64,000 bases of DNA from Candidatus Thiosymbion ectosymbiont of Catanema sp. Cochon2018 (GCA_011392765.1 WYCW01000003.1:354465-418464), one strand, 5' to 3'; counted from the first letter of the stretch, positions 1-9,351 are shown. Numbers and translations are program-made. Notes: generated by a model from the letters alone, not told the origin.

Positions 1-619
1 CCAGGGTCCGGCGGCGGTCTTCGTAGGCACGGATCTCATCTATGTGTTCCATCGTCAGCCCGATGTCGTCCAGCCCTTCGAGCAGGCAATGCTTGCGGAA
101 GGGATCGACCGCGAAGCCGAGCCGTTCCCCGACAGAGAGCTCCAGGATCTGCCGCGGCAGGTCGACGGCGATCCGCAGGGCCTCGGGGCCGTCTGCGACC
201 GAGAACAGGTACCCGATTTCGACCGGCGGCAGTCGGATGGGGAGGATGCCGTTCTTGAAGCAGTTGTTGTAGAAGATTTCGGCAAAGCTGGGGGCGATGA
301 GGACCCGAAAGCCGAAATCCGCCAGGGCCCAGGGGGCGTGCTCCCGAGACGACCCGCAGCCGAAGTTCTCGCGCGTCAACAGGATCCGGGCATCCCGGTA
401 GCGGGGGTCGTTGAGGACGAAATCCGGGTTTCGGGGCCGGTTGCGGTTGTCCTTACCCGGCTCTCCCTGGTCCAGATAGCGCCACTCGTCGAACAGGTTG
501 GGGCCGAACCCGGTGCGCTGGATGCTTTTCAGGAATTGCTTGGGGATGATGGCATCCGTGTCCACATTGGCCCGGTCCAGGGGGCAGACGATTCCGGTGA
601 AGTTCTCGAATTTGTCCAT
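1..619 (-). CDS. leuD: 3-isopropylmalate dehydratase small subunit, 3' end outside window
   Basis: Small (swivel-domain) subunit of isopropylmalate isomerase, which with LeuC converts 2-isopropylmalate to 3-isopropylmalate in leucine synthesis in the cytoplasm. Reading down from the ATG at 619 gives the family start [16 protein letters not shown], then [12 protein letters not shown] and the substrate-loop signature [14 protein letters not shown] near residue 90. The frame is open to base 1, so about 206 residues are visible and only the extreme C-terminus is missing. The ATG shares one base with the leuC stop (TGATG), so the two are translationally coupled. Identification is firm. Confidence 0.96.
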   Translation of the reverse strand, partial: MDKFENFTGIVCPLDRANVDTDAIIPKQFLKSIQRTGFGPNLFDEWRYLDQGEPGKDNRNRPRNPDFVLNDPRYRDARILLTRENFGCGSSREHAPWALADFGFRVLIAPSFAEIFYNNCFKNGILPIRLPPVEIGYLFSVADGPEALRIAVDLPRQILELSVGERLGFAVDPFRKHCLLEGLDDIGLTMEHIDEIRAYEDRRRTL

Positions 620-2022
620 CAGAGCTCCCTCACGTCCAGGAAGTGACCACTGACCGCTGCCGCGGCGGCCATGATGGGGCTGACCAGGTGGGTGCGTCCG
701 CCCGGCCCCTGGCGGCCCTCGAAATTACGGTTGGAGGTGGACGCGCACCGCTCGCCCGGCTCCAGGCGATCTGCGTTCATGGCCAGGCACATGGAGCAGC
801 CGGGGTCGCGCCACTCGAAGCCCGCTGCGATAAAAACCTGGTGCAGACCCTCCGCCTCCGCCTGCGCCTTTATTGGGCCCGAGCCGGGCACCACCATGGC
901 GAGCTTGATGCCGGTGGCCACCCGGCGGCCCGCGACTACCTGCGCCGCTTGTCGCAGGTCCTCGATGCGGGAGTTGGTGCAGGAGCCGATGAAGACCTTG
1001 TCCGGACGGATGTCGGTGATGGCGGTGCCTGGCCTGAGTCCCATGTACTCCAGCGCGCGGCGGGTACTGTCGGCCTTGACCGGATCGGGTTCGTCTCCCG
1101 GATCGGGCACCCGCCCGCCCACCGGCGCTACCATCTCCGGGGAAGTGCCCCAGGTGACCTGCGGCTCGATGGCAGCCGCGTCGATGGGGACCGTCCGATC
1201 AAACTCCGCGCCCTGGTCGCTGACCAGATCGCGCCAGTGGGCAGCAGCGCGCTCGAACTCGGCGCCCTGGGGTGCGAAGGGCCGCTCCCGAACATACTCG
1301 ATGGTCGTCTCGTCGACCGCGATCAGTCCCGCGCGGGCCCCCGCCTCGATGGCCATATTGCAGACGGTCATCCGACCCTCCATAGACAGATCCCGGATGG
1401 TCTCGCCGCCGAACTCGATGACAAAACCGGTAGCGCCCGCGGTGCCGATCCTGCCGATGATGGCCAGCACCAGGTCCTTGGCGGTCACGCCGGACCCGAG
1501 GATACCGTCCACCCGGATCAGCATGGAGTTGGATTTGCGCTGCAGCAGGCACTGGGTTGCCAGGACATGTTCCACTTCGGAGGTGCCGATACCGAAGGCG
1601 AGCGCCCCCAAGGCCCCGTGGGTCGAGGTATGGGAATCGCCGCAGACGATCGTCGTGCCCGGCAGGGTAAAGCCCTGCTCCGGTCCGATCACATGGACGA
1701 TGCCCTGGCGCGGATCGTCCATGCCAAGTTCGGTGATCCCGAAGTCGGCGCAATTCTCGGTCAGGGTTTGAACCTGCAGACGCGCGATGGGGTCTACGAT
1801 CCCCCGCGCCCGGTCCAGCGTCGGGACATTATGGTCCGGGACCGCCAGGTTGGCCGCCGTCCGCCGCGGCTTGCGCCCCGCCAGCCGCAGGCCCTCGAAG
1901 GCCTGTGGCGAGGTGACCTCGTGTACCAACTGGCGATCGATGTACAGCAGGGCGGTGCCGTTGTCGTCGTAGCGGACGATATGCTCGTCCCACAACTTGT
2001 CGTACAGGGTCTTGGCGCCCAT
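619..2022 (-). CDS. leuC: 3-isopropylmalate dehydratase large subunit
   Basis: Large, aconitase-type subunit carrying the 4Fe-4S cluster of isopropylmalate isomerase. The 467 residues match the usual bacterial length. The start [16 protein letters not shown], the motif [20 protein letters not shown], and the cluster ligands in [12 protein letters not shown] and [11 protein letters not shown] are all visible. The ATG at 2022 follows GGAGG by about eight bases. leuD follows with a one-base overlap. No leader peptide or leucine-rich attenuator is seen in the 150 bases upstream. The preceding intergenic space is repeat-derived. Confidence 0.97.
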   Translation of the reverse strand: MGAKTLYDKLWDEHIVRYDDNGTALLYIDRQLVHEVTSPQAFEGLRLAGRKPRRTAANLAVPDHNVPTLDRARGIVDPIARLQVQTLTENCADFGITELGMDDPRQGIVHVIGPEQGFTLPGTTIVCGDSHTSTHGALGALAFGIGTSEVEHVLATQCLLQRKSNSMLIRVDGILGSGVTAKDLVLAIIGRIGTAGATGFVIEFGGETIRDLSMEGRMTVCNMAIEAGARAGLIAVDETTIEYVRERPFAPQGAEFERAAAHWRDLVSDQGAEFDRTVPIDAAAIEPQVTWGTSPEMVAPVGGRVPDPGDEPDPVKADSTRRALEYMGLRPGTAITDIRPDKVFIGSCTNSRIEDLRQAAQVVAGRRVATGIKLAMVVPGSGPIKAQAEAEGLHQVFIAAGFEWRDPGCSMCLAMNADRLEPGERCASTSNRNFEGRQGPGGRTHLVSPIMAAAAAVSGHFLDVREL

Positions 2023-2178
2023 GGGTGCGTACCTCCGCCGAAGATCAAAGTATGCAGGGTAGTCCGGCTCCCGCCGAGAAGCAATGGTAGCGGTCCGGGC
2101 AACCGAGCGAGTGCGGCCCGGCAGAGTCTTTTCCAGTCCTTGTTCAGAATCCGACCGGGACCCGGTTCCGCGTGACTT

Positions 2179-2324
2179 AGAGGCTGTCTAAAAACTAACG
2201 CCTTGATTTAAAAATGAAAAATTCTTCGTGTCTTCGTGGCTTTGTGTGAGAAATGAAGAACATCACACAAAGACACAAAGCCACAAAGAGGTACTAAGAG
2301 ACTGTCTTTTTAGACAGGCTCTTA
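2179..2324. repeat. Nested inverted repeat with terminal hairpin
   Basis: A palindromic repeat in the leuC upstream space. The inner arms are related sequences (CACAAAGACACAAAGCCAC near 2264 against GTGTCTTCGTGGCTTTGTG near 2228). The end at 2296-2324 folds as AAGAGACTGTCT-TTT-AGACAGGCTCTT. It looks like a small non-autonomous repeat rather than a leu regulatory site. Confidence 0.6.
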
Positions 2325-2600
2325 AGTTGAACCCGGCAAACGGGACCCGTAGGGTGGATTGTGCCCACTAAATACGGCTACCTGATCGCATAGAGTGCCC
2401 TCCGGATTCCGGACGGTAGGTAGTTTAAGCTGCCCTCCGGTATAGGAGGGTGTCGCAGAAGTAGCGCAGGCGTCCTCGCCTGCATCGGAAAATGCAGGCG
2501 GGGACCTGTCTGCCGACACCTGCCTGCCGCAGGCAGGGGCAGGTGCCTGCGCTACGTTCTTGGTTTTTGTGATGACCCGGCTTAATTGAGAACACCCCCT
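2325..2600. other. Gene-free repeat-derived stretch with end of R2 element
   Basis: No coding sequence is credible here. Bases 2460-2560 hold palindromic pieces rich in GCCTGC/GCAGGC. Bases 2560-2600 match about 40 bases of the right end of the R2 element (seen complete at 25323-25485), ending AATTGAGAACACCCCCT. That R2 end directly abuts an R3 element. Confidence 0.6.
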
Positions 2601-2796
2601 CGCGAGGCTTCGCCTCAGACCGACGAGGCATGAGGCCCCAAAAGCCCCTCTCCCGTAAGGCCCCATCTCCTCCGCCCAACCAGCCGTTGGAGAGCCGGGG
2701 TAGGTCGAAATCGGGATCGGGATCGGGATCGGGATCGCAATCGGAATCTCGATTTCGATCCCGATGTAAAGATTCGGCTCCCTCAAGGGATCCTAG
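2601..2796 (-). repeat. R3 repeat element (copy 1)
   Basis: One of five copies of a variable-core element. One end reads CTAGGATYCCTTGA, the other CCTCGTCGGTCTGAGGC followed by AAGCCTCG; here it is inverted. The core (2706-2765) carries a hexamer array of GGGATC/CGATCC units that turns around on itself. Other copies lie at 15462, 25098, 41281 and 43143. Confidence 0.75.
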
Positions 2797-2897
2797 TTTC
2801 GACTGATATTGCAAATGGCTCTTTATGGCCTCTGTGTTCTCTGTGTCTCTGTGGTTCAAACTATTCCGCTGCCGGCAGAATGTTCTGAAACGGGGTA

Positions 2898-3518
2898 CTA
2901 GGGCAAGAAACGGAGTGAACTCAGATTGTCGTTGATCCTTCGTTTGACCGGCTCATAGTCGTCGAAGAGGAAGATCACATAGGCATCGGCGAGGGCGTTC
3001 TTGTGCATGGCGATAACCAGCGCCTGGCGGTAGTCCGTCGCGAATCCGGCATCCGTGTCGAACACGGCCGCCGCGGCCCAATCGGCGTTGAATTTTTCCC
3101 GCGCCTGTTCCGGCGGGTACTCCCGGGTCGGGCTGTGACGCCCATCGGAGAGTCGGCCAACTACTGATTGGAACATCAGGGGAAAGATGTGATTGGGGTC
3201 CGGCGCGGCGCTGTGGGGATCCTCGTAGTCGACCCGCATCCGCCCCAGGGGGCGAACCGCATAGCGTACCTCCAGCGCCCTGTCCGGACTCGCGTAGGCG
3301 CGATCGTAGATGAAACGCCCATTCGGACGCACCTCGACCGACGCGAAGCCGTTCGGAACCGCGAGTTCCATGCCCGATTCCGTCAGCAACCGCTCGAAGG
3401 TCAGTGGAACGCCCCGGTGTTCGGCCAGGTCGGCGTAGGTCGGAAAAATCGAGAGTACGATCAGGACCAGGCTGCCGACATGACGCATCCCCCTCTTTTT
3501 TCCATGGGATTCAAACAA
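2898..3518 (-). CDS. Secreted hypothetical protein
   Basis: I do not recognise the family. The reading starts at a TTG (3518) preceded by AAGGAGATAG at good spacing; an internal ATG at 3488 has a poorly spaced site, so TTG is preferred. The N-terminus has a basic stretch (HGKKRGMRH), a hydrophobic core (VGSLVLIVLSIF) and a likely signal-peptidase site after TYA, so the product is probably periplasmic. The mature part, about 175 residues, has no cysteine pair or known motif and ends SSLRFLP. It lies 28 bases after the GH57 gene and is probably the last gene of that operon. Confidence 0.75.
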   Translation of the reverse strand: MFESHGKKRGMRHVGSLVLIVLSIFPTYADLAEHRGVPLTFERLLTESGMELAVPNGFASVEVRPNGRFIYDRAYASPDRALEVRYAVRPLGRMRVDYEDPHSAAPDPNHIFPLMFQSVVGRLSDGRHSPTREYPPEQAREKFNADWAAAAVFDTDAGFATDYRQALVIAMHKNALADAYVIFLFDDYEPVKRRINDNLSSLRFLP

Positions 3519-3546
3519 GACTATCTCCTTTTCGGAAGAAACCCCA

Positions 3547-5013
3547 TCACCCGAAATCCTTGTCCAGGATCTCGGTTACCCGCCGGCAGATCTCCCGTCC
3601 GTAGTCCGTCCACAGGCCCTGCCCCCAATAGCGGTAGCAGCTGGTCTGGGAGCTCATCAGGTGGAACAGGGCATTGCGGTAACGCTGCTCGCCGGTGGGT
3701 ACACCGGGCACCAGTGCCTTTTCGTTGAACAAGGCACTGACCTCTTCCATGGGGCCCAGCACATTGTCGTAGCCCCGCACCCAGGACAGGTCGTTAGTCC
3801 AACTGCCACCCTCCATGTGGAAGCGGTGATCCGCCTGCTTAAGCTCCGCGATCACCTTTCCTAAGCGTTCGGGTCCGTCGCCGGGGGTCATCCGATCCCA
3901 TATTTGGTGGTGGAACAGGGGCTGGAGCTCGGGCAGGTCGGATTCCCTGATCCCGGCCGCGAACAGGTGTTCCAGATACTCGCCCGCGTTCATGAGCGGT
4001 GCCCCGGAGCCACTGGACTCCCGCACTGCTTCCATGAACTTGTCCGGGAACTCGTTCATCATGACCCCCCCGTTCTCCCCGTCAGCGATCTGGGCGACCA
4101 GAGGCGGTACGGATTTGCCCGCCAGCTCGAGGCGCTCCAGTCCTTTGGCCTCATACCAGGGCTGCATCTGGGCTACCAGCTTGGTGTCCGAGCCCTGGGT
4201 CTTGACGATAGCGATGATGCTCACCGTTTCTCCCCGGGAGCTGGTGCACACCAGCCGATGGGGCAGGTGGGGGCGTTGCGGATGCCAGCCATTCTCCGGC
4301 TGCTCGACCGTGTGCTCCTGGACCAGGACCCACTGGTAGCCGCAGTCCTTCAGGGTCTTGACGAACTCATAGGCCACGTCCGGGTGATTGGGCAGGGCCA
4401 TCTCCGAAGGCGAGAAGCCGCGCACCCGTTCGAGGGCCTCCCAGCCGAAGATGGCAGCGAAGTGGTGTTGCCAGGCCCGCACGTGTAGGCGGTAGTCCTG
4501 GACCGGCGTCGAAGGGGCCACTGCATGGCCCCAGGGCATGCCGAGCCATTCGGTGGTCCAGGAGTAGTCCGGATTGGAGGTGATGGTCTTGAGGGCGTCG
4601 ATGACGTCGTCGCGGTCCATGTGACGCAAGCCGTGCAGCAGGGTACCCGAGTATTCCAGCATGACCCGCGGTGATTTGCCTTCTCCTACCAGTTGCGGGA
4701 TGAACTCGCCCATACGCTTGTAGCACCAGGCAAAGGTCTCGGCGTTGTGGTTATCGCCGATGTCCTGGTGTTCCATCATGTATTGCAGATTGCTGATGAT
4801 GGCCGCCGTACTCAGGTCGTCGCCGCCGGCGGGGATCAAGGGCTGGTGCTGGTGGAGGGCGATGGTGGTAGCGGCGCGGATGGCGCCGAAGTCCACACCC
4901 CCGCGGTCCTTGAACAGGGACTTACCGGCACCGATGGCCATTGCCTGCTCGACCGCGGCCTCGTGGCCGGACACATTGGGTACACCTTCGATATATTCGG
5001 GTAACTGATTCAC
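3547..5013 (-). CDS. Glycoside hydrolase family 57 protein (copy A)
   Basis: GH57 (beta/alpha)7-barrel enzyme; the family holds alpha-amylases, branching enzymes and alpha-galactosidases acting on alpha-glucans. The 488 residues show region 1 as ALHQHQPLIPAGGDD, the probable nucleophile region as GFSPSEMALP (Glu) and the acid/base region as IADGENGGVM (Asp). About 45 extra residues precede region 1. The start is GTG at 5013 with only a weak ribosome site. It lies 70 bases after a second GH57 gene. Cytoplasmic glycogen handling is a reasonable inference, but substrate cannot be read from sequence. Confidence 0.88.
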   Translation of the reverse strand: MNQLPEYIEGVPNVSGHEAAVEQAMAIGAGKSLFKDRGGVDFGAIRAATTIALHQHQPLIPAGGDDLSTAAIISNLQYMMEHQDIGDNHNAETFAWCYKRMGEFIPQLVGEGKSPRVMLEYSGTLLHGLRHMDRDDVIDALKTITSNPDYSWTTEWLGMPWGHAVAPSTPVQDYRLHVRAWQHHFAAIFGWEALERVRGFSPSEMALPNHPDVAYEFVKTLKDCGYQWVLVQEHTVEQPENGWHPQRPHLPHRLVCTSSRGETVSIIAIVKTQGSDTKLVAQMQPWYEAKGLERLELAGKSVPPLVAQIADGENGGVMMNEFPDKFMEAVRESSGSGAPLMNAGEYLEHLFAAGIRESDLPELQPLFHHQIWDRMTPGDGPERLGKVIAELKQADHRFHMEGGSWTNDLSWVRGYDNVLGPMEEVSALFNEKALVPGVPTGEQRYRNALFHLMSSQTSCYRYWGQGLWTDYGREICRRVTEILDKDFG

Positions 5014-5083
5014 GGCATTGGTTCTCGTTGTTGGGGGACTATGTATGATCCGGCTGCAGAATTATAGGCAGTTGGACCGCAGG

Positions 5084-6268
5084 CTATCCCAGACGGGCGC
5101 GCATCCGGTTCAGGGCCTCCCAGGACGCGGCCATATCCGCATCGGCACGGTGGACCCACGCCTCGCCCCAGTAGAAGTTGCAGCTGGTCTCCGCCCGCAA
5201 CAGGCGCCAGGTGGCCTCCTCCAGGTCCCGTCGGAAGCCCTCGTCGTCCGCGATGCCCCGCGCCGCGGCTTGCCGGTCGGCTTCCTGAATCGCCGCGCTG
5301 AGTTCTCCGACCGCCCTGAGGGTTGCCTGCTGTCGCTCGGAACCGGTCCATTGTATGAAATCGTGCCCGTCGTGCCAGCCGGTGTTCCAGGCCCCGGTGT
5401 GGACGTGCACCTCGCCGTGGGCGCCGTGGGCATTTAAATAATCGCTGATAAAGGTGGGAGACACCGCGGACTGGCCGGCACGGACCCGCTCCAGGAGCGG
5501 CAGGTAAAAGGCACTCCAGAAATTGGCCCCTTCCGTGGCATTGCGGAACCAACCGCCGTTTTCGCCGTCGGTACAGGTGGTCACCAGGGGAGCAAAGTCG
5601 CACCACTTGGTACGTTCAGCGATCTCGTGGTTGAACCAATCCGCATCCATGCCCGACTCCTGGGCATCGGATAGGTCCCGATCACGGACAATAACCAGGA
5701 TCTCGTCCTCACCGTGACGCGCGATATGAGGCCGGTAACGTAGCTCCTGCCAGCTCATGGGCGTGACCGGCTCCACGTGTTTGCTGTCTACCAACACATA
5801 GCGGTATCCGAAGGACCGCAGCAGAGGGATGAGCTCCATGGAAAAACCCATCTCCGGCGGCCAGAAGCCTTGGAAGTGCGGGCGCCATAGGATATGGCGC
5901 GCGATGTCCAGCCAGCGCCGCAGATGTTGGGGCCGATCTGCCGCCGGGATCAGGGACAATACGGGATGGTAATAGCCCGTTCCGAGGATTTCGAACAGGT
6001 TCTGGTTCTGGAAGTGCCACAACAGGGAGCCGCAGTCGACGATGCCGTAGACCCGTTGCTGAAACTCCGGGTCATTGAGGGTCTCCAACAGGGTCCCGGA
6101 GAGGGATAGATGGACCCGCGCCACGTCCTCCGAGTCCCATAGACTGCGGGGGATGCGGTCGAGGGCGTATAGAATTTCCGTGGCTTCCCAATTGCCGTCG
6201 TCGAGCAAATCCTGCAGATTGTTGGGCGGCTGGTGGAGGTTCAGCACAAGGGCGTGGTGGGCGATCAT
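5084..6268 (-). CDS. Glycoside hydrolase family 57 protein (copy B)
   Basis: Shorter GH57 member, 394 residues, first gene of the operon. Region 1 is at the very N-terminus (ALVLNLHQPPNN), the nucleophile region reads GFWPPEMGFS, and the acid/base region is CTDGENGGWF. The C-terminus (ETSCNFYWGEAWVHRAD) is clearly homologous to the equivalent segment of the next gene (TSCYRYWGQGLWTD). The two are therefore diverged tandem paralogues, not fragments of one gene. No signal peptide is visible. Substrate unknown. Confidence 0.88.
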   Translation of the reverse strand: MIAHHALVLNLHQPPNNLQDLLDDGNWEATEILYALDRIPRSLWDSEDVARVHLSLSGTLLETLNDPEFQQRVYGIVDCGSLLWHFQNQNLFEILGTGYYHPVLSLIPAADRPQHLRRWLDIARHILWRPHFQGFWPPEMGFSMELIPLLRSFGYRYVLVDSKHVEPVTPMSWQELRYRPHIARHGEDEILVIVRDRDLSDAQESGMDADWFNHEIAERTKWCDFAPLVTTCTDGENGGWFRNATEGANFWSAFYLPLLERVRAGQSAVSPTFISDYLNAHGAHGEVHVHTGAWNTGWHDGHDFIQWTGSERQQATLRAVGELSAAIQEADRQAAARGIADDEGFRRDLEEATWRLLRAETSCNFYWGEAWVHRADADMAASWEALNRMRARLG

Positions 6269-6433
6269 CCGGGGGCTTCTCGATGGCTAAAAAAGGTCCC
6301 GCAGAGGATAGCAGAAATCGGCTCCGTGCCTGAACGCCAGGTTGCAAGTCAGTGCCGTTTCCGCATTCGTCTTGATCCGGCCCGACAGCACCGGCACTAT
6401 TGGGAACAGTAGTCGCAGCATCGAGTCACGTGC

Positions 6434-6673
6434 ATGCCCCAGATCCTCATAGACCCGGAGTCCAAGTCCCTCGCGGAGCGTTTCGCCCTGGTCAAGACGC
6501 CGCGCAAAAACCGGTCCCGGTATCCGGAGGCCTGCGTGACTCCGGTCGCCGACGAGCAGGAGGCCCAGGCCGGGGCCGGGTCGGCACCTGATCTCCATCC
6601 GGCCCTGGTCTATGGTCCATCGAAGTCGTCCGAGGGGCAGCGTATCTATTACCTTGTGCACTGGCTCGATTGA
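6434..6673 (+). CDS. Small conserved-looking hypothetical protein
   Basis: A 79-residue acidic protein, start [17 protein letters not shown], end [19 protein letters not shown]. Its composition and coherent start and end look like a real small cytoplasmic protein. I recall similar anonymous proteins in purple sulfur bacteria but cannot name a family. No good ribosome site precedes the ATG. A 132-residue reading frame on the opposite strand (6287-6685) overlaps it and looks less protein-like. Confidence 0.55.
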   Translation: MPQILIDPESKSLAERFALVKTPRKNRSRYPEACVTPVADEQEAQAGAGSAPDLHPALVYGPSKSSEGQRIYYLVHWLD

Positions 6674-6902
6674 GGACCACGCCATGAGCGACGGCTACCC
6701 TGGAGGAGAAGAGCATCTCATCGATCCACCCGCTCGAGGGATAGCTCTTTCTTGGTATACGACCACACGGGATCTGCCAAGGCCATGGTTGCGGAAAGAG
6801 TTATGGGCGCCCACTCGGTCGGATCTATTTCAGGTTGGACAAGGCCGCCCGGTGCTTTGCTATGATGGGGAATGGCTCAAAACCCGCATGCGGAGGATCG
6901 GA

Positions 6903-7559
6903 ATGAACCAGGACGAAATGAAAAAGTTTGCCGCCGAGGCCGCTCTGGAGTACGTGGACGAGGGCATCGTCGGTGTCGGCACGGGCTCTACCGTCAATCA
7001 CTTCATCGACTTTCTGGCCACCGTCAAGGGCCGCATCCACGGAGCCGTCTCCAGCTCCGAGGCAACGACGACCCACCTGAAGGAACGGGGGATCCCCGTA
7101 GTGGATCTCAACTACGCCGGGGAGCTCGATCTCTACGTGGACGGTGCGGACGAATCGAACCCTCGGCTCCAGCTGATAAAGGGCGGCGGCGGTGCCCTGA
7201 CGCGCGAGAAGATCATCGCCGCGGCCAGTAAAAAATTTGTCTGTATCGCCGGCGGCGACAAGCTGGTCGATGTGCTGGGTGCATTTCCCCTGCCGGTGGA
7301 GGTCATCCCCATGGCCCGCAGCTATGTGGCGCGGCAACTGGTCAAGCTCGGCGGCACGCCGGTCTGGCGCGAAGGATTCGTTACCGACAACGGCAATCCG
7401 ATCCTGGATGTCCGGAACCTGGAGATCCTCGAACCCTCGAAGCTGGAACAGGAAATCAACAACATCGCCGGGGTCGTAACCGTCGGTCTCTTTGCCCTGC
7501 GACCGGCGGATGTGCTGATTTTGGGGACCAAGGAAGGCGCCAAGACTATTACCGCGTAG
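6903..7559 (+). CDS. rpiA: Ribose-5-phosphate isomerase A
   Basis: Interconverts ribose 5-phosphate and ribulose 5-phosphate in the pentose-phosphate and Calvin cycles. The 218 residues match the usual length. Signatures are [16 protein letters not shown] near residue 20, the catalytic [11 protein letters not shown] near 80, and [13 protein letters not shown] near 95. Although the frame is open far upstream, the ATG at 6903 is chosen because GGAGG sits seven bases before it and the homologous region starts there. The gene is immediately followed by a ParE-gene scrap. Confidence 0.96.
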   Translation: MNQDEMKKFAAEAALEYVDEGIVGVGTGSTVNHFIDFLATVKGRIHGAVSSSEATTTHLKERGIPVVDLNYAGELDLYVDGADESNPRLQLIKGGGGALTREKIIAAASKKFVCIAGGDKLVDVLGAFPLPVEVIPMARSYVARQLVKLGGTPVWREGFVTDNGNPILDVRNLEILEPSKLEQEINNIAGVVTVGLFALRPADVLILGTKEGAKTITA

Positions 7560-7561
7560 CC

Positions 7562-7598
7562 TACAGATCGGCCGCCTCGTTGAAGATATGCCGGAACA
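7562..7598 (+). pseudogene. ParE toxin gene scrap
   Basis: About 35 bases after the rpiA stop read QIGRLVEDMPEQ in one frame. They are nearly identical to bases 9254-9287 inside the broken ParE gene. Only this internal segment is present, followed at once by a palindromic repeat. Confidence 0.7.
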
Positions 7599-7603
7599 AG
7601 TCA

Positions 7604-7677
7604 GGTAGGCCGGGTTGAGCGTAGCGAAACCCGGCATCATGGAACTGCTGAGTTTCGTACCTCAACCCAGCCTACGG
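7604..7677. repeat. R8 palindromic intergenic repeat
   Basis: Inverted arms TAGGCCGGGTTGAGCG and its partner ending CTCAACCCAGCCTA. This GTAGGCTGGGTTGAGGAACG-type unit recurs all over the window (for example 16090, 25357, 26965, 43018, 51620, 54490), usually next to genes that have lost an end. Confidence 0.75.
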
Positions 7678-7694
7678 ATTTTTTTTGTCACCAC

Positions 7695-7714
7695 TTATAC
7701 CAGTTCAGGTATAA
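7695..7714. promoter_or_regulatory. Probable HigBA operator
   Basis: A perfect 7-base inverted repeat, TTATACC-AGTTCA-GGTATAA, ends six bases before the higB start codon. Position and symmetry fit autorepression by the helix-turn-helix antitoxin, as is typical for this TA class; binding is inferred. Confidence 0.6.
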
Positions 7715-7720
7715 TTACAT

Positions 7721-8098
7721 ATGATCGACGGAGAAAAACCGCTCTTTTGGATCGGGAATAGCAAAAGAGACTTAATGGCGTTGCCGCTCGACGTGCGCAA
7801 GTTTTTCGGTCACGCTCTGGACTTCGCGCAGCGTGGCGACCGGCACGACGCGGCAAAGTCGCTCAAGGGCTTCGGCGGTGCCGGCGTCCTCGAAATCGTC
7901 GAAGACGCCGCCGGCGGCACGTATCGCGCTGTCTACACCGTGAAATTCGCGGAAGCCGTGTTTGTCTTGCACTGTTTCCAAAAGAAAAGCAAGAATGGGA
8001 TCGCCACGCCGAAAAAGGACATCGACATTATCCGCGCCAGGTTGAAGGTGGCCGAGGCGCTGGCAAAGGAGCTACGACATGGCAAGACGCATGATTGA
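7721..8098 (+). CDS. HigB-type (Gp49-like, DUF891) toxin
   Basis: RelE/HigB-fold ribosome-dependent mRNA interferase candidate, 125 residues. Family signs are the N-terminal KPLFWIGNSKRDL, the central AGGTYRAVYTVKFAEAVFVLHCFQKKSKNG and the basic tail RLKVAEALAKEL. The toxin precedes the antitoxin, as usual for HigBA, and overlaps it by 20 bases. The frame and C-terminus appear intact, so this is probably a working module. Confidence 0.88.
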   Translation: MIDGEKPLFWIGNSKRDLMALPLDVRKFFGHALDFAQRGDRHDAAKSLKGFGGAGVLEIVEDAAGGTYRAVYTVKFAEAVFVLHCFQKKSKNGIATPKKDIDIIRARLKVAEALAKELRHGKTHD

Positions 8099-8414
8099 AG
8101 GTATCGAAATCGAAGCCAGCTCAGGCAACGTGTTCGCCGATCTCGGCTTGGCTGATGCCGACAAGCTCAAGGTCAAGTCCGGCCTGGTGATCGAAATTAC
8201 CCGCGCCGTGCAGCGCCTCGGTCTGACCCAAGAAGAGGCCGGCCGGCGCATGGGCATCCCTCAACCGAAGGTATCGGCCATGATGCGTGGCGACTTTACC
8301 AACCTGTCCGAGCGCAAGTTGATGGACTGCCTTGCCCGGCTGGGGTACGACATCGAGATCAAGATCAAACCCACATCCGCGCCGGTGGGCCACTTGACGC
8401 TGGCTACCGCCTGA
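8079..8414 (+). CDS. HigA-type XRE antitoxin
   Basis: 111-residue DNA-binding antitoxin. The helix-turn-helix is at LTQEEAGRRMGIPQPKVSAMMRG (about residues 48-70), followed by LSERKLMDCLARLGYDIEIKI, the C-terminal signature of the HTH_37 antitoxin group. It presumably neutralises the overlapping toxin and represses at the palindrome before the operon. Confidence 0.9.
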   Translation: MARRMIEGIEIEASSGNVFADLGLADADKLKVKSGLVIEITRAVQRLGLTQEEAGRRMGIPQPKVSAMMRGDFTNLSERKLMDCLARLGYDIEIKIKPTSAPVGHLTLATA

Positions 8415-8577
8415 TACGGCGGACTTGTTGTCCCGGCGAGTCGAACGACCCACGGGACCGATTCTGCAATTGGGCAGTCAACGACTTGCTGATATACGTC
8501 CAGCTTAAAAATGCTATTAGGATTTTCACTACTATCCCATTTCATCTAATTTTTCATGTTTACGCTGTTATCCGCAG

Positions 8578-8815
8578 TCAGGTAGGTTGGGCAAAGCCGC
8601 AGGGAACGGTGGCAGCCGCCGTGGACCACATGGACTCAGTGGACCACGTGGACTGGGGGTCGCTGGGTGCCCCCGAGTCCATACTGTCCATGTTGTTTAC
8701 TGGGCTATTCTCACGCCGTCCATGTGGTCCACGGCGGCGTGCCCGACATCCACAGTTCGTTGGGCACGGCGCACCGTCCTTAGTGCACCTTTGCCCAACT
8801 ACGAACCTACCCGCA
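8578..8815. repeat. R9-type repeat with palindromic core
   Basis: Starts TAGGTTGGGCAAAGCCGC and ends TTTGCCCAACTACGAACCTA. The interior contains GTGGACCACATGGACTCAGT and its near complement CCATGTGGTCCACGGC. It has no coding content and fills the space between the two TA modules. Confidence 0.65.
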
Positions 8816-8851
8816 ATATCAAGCGAAACTAGTGATAATAGGGGAACCGTC

Positions 8852-9124
8852 ATGACTACGGCGATCAAGATCGATGACGAACTGGAAGGACGGGTCCGGC
8901 GTCTAGCCGACCAGCGACAGCGGTCGGCACACCGGATCATGTATGAAGCAGTCCGGCAGTACGTTGAGCGTGAGGAACAGCGCGAAGTCTTCCGACAAGA
9001 AGTGCTCAAGGCCTGGGACGAGTACCAAGCCACCGGCCTGCATGCGACCACCGAAGAAGTGGACGCATGGCTTGCCACCTGGGGTACTGAAAACGAGCTA
9101 CCGGCGCCTGTATGCTACAGGTGA
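8852..9124 (+). CDS. Ribbon-helix-helix (ParD/CopG-like) antitoxin
   Basis: 90 residues; an N-terminal RHH segment TTAIKIDDELEGRVRRLADQ is followed by a helical acidic tail with EEVDAWLATWG, typical of ParD-like antitoxins paired with RelE/ParE toxins. The start at 8852 is preceded by GGGGAACC. It overlaps the next gene by 13 bases. The antitoxin is intact although its toxin is not. Confidence 0.85.
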   Translation: MTTAIKIDDELEGRVRRLADQRQRSAHRIMYEAVRQYVEREEQREVFRQEVLKAWDEYQATGLHATTEEVDAWLATWGTENELPAPVCYR

Positions 9125-9351
9125 GATACGCGCCCGGCGCAATCCGCGACCTGCAACGGTTACGCGAATTCTTGCGCCCCAAAAATCCCGCCGCGGCCAA
9201 ACGAGCTGGTGAAACAATCAGGAAGGCCGTGCAGATTCTCGGCCTTCAACCACAAATCGGTCGCCTCGTCGAGGATATGCCGGACGAGTACCGAGAGAGG
9301 AAACATCACCAATCACACGAATTCTCGTGGATTGATTCGCGCGCTTCGTAG
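9112..9351 (+). pseudogene. ParE/RelE toxin with C-terminus replaced by a repeat
   Basis: Reads MLQVRYAPGAIRDLQRLREF through QIGRLVEDMPDEYRE as a normal ParE-type toxin. It then runs into AAACATCACCAATCACACGAATT and the R9 repeat, ending after about 79 codons. The expected last 30 or so residues, the strands carrying the active-site arginine region, are absent. It is judged inactive. A second short piece of the same gene lies directly behind rpiA (7562-7598). Confidence 0.75.

Noticed and set aside
2322-2859. Two overlapping minus-strand frames with Ile-Pro and Asp-Pro repeats
   Set aside because: They translate the GGGATC hexamer array inside an R3 element and other repeat pieces; not protein genes.
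5010-5606. 198-codon minus-strand frame rich in Arg and Gly
   Set aside because: Shadow of the GH57 gene at 5084-6268 in another frame.
6287-6685. 132-codon minus-strand frame opposite the small plus-strand gene
   Set aside because: No recognisable start or motif; the plus-strand 79-codon frame has a more natural composition and ending, though certainty is limited.
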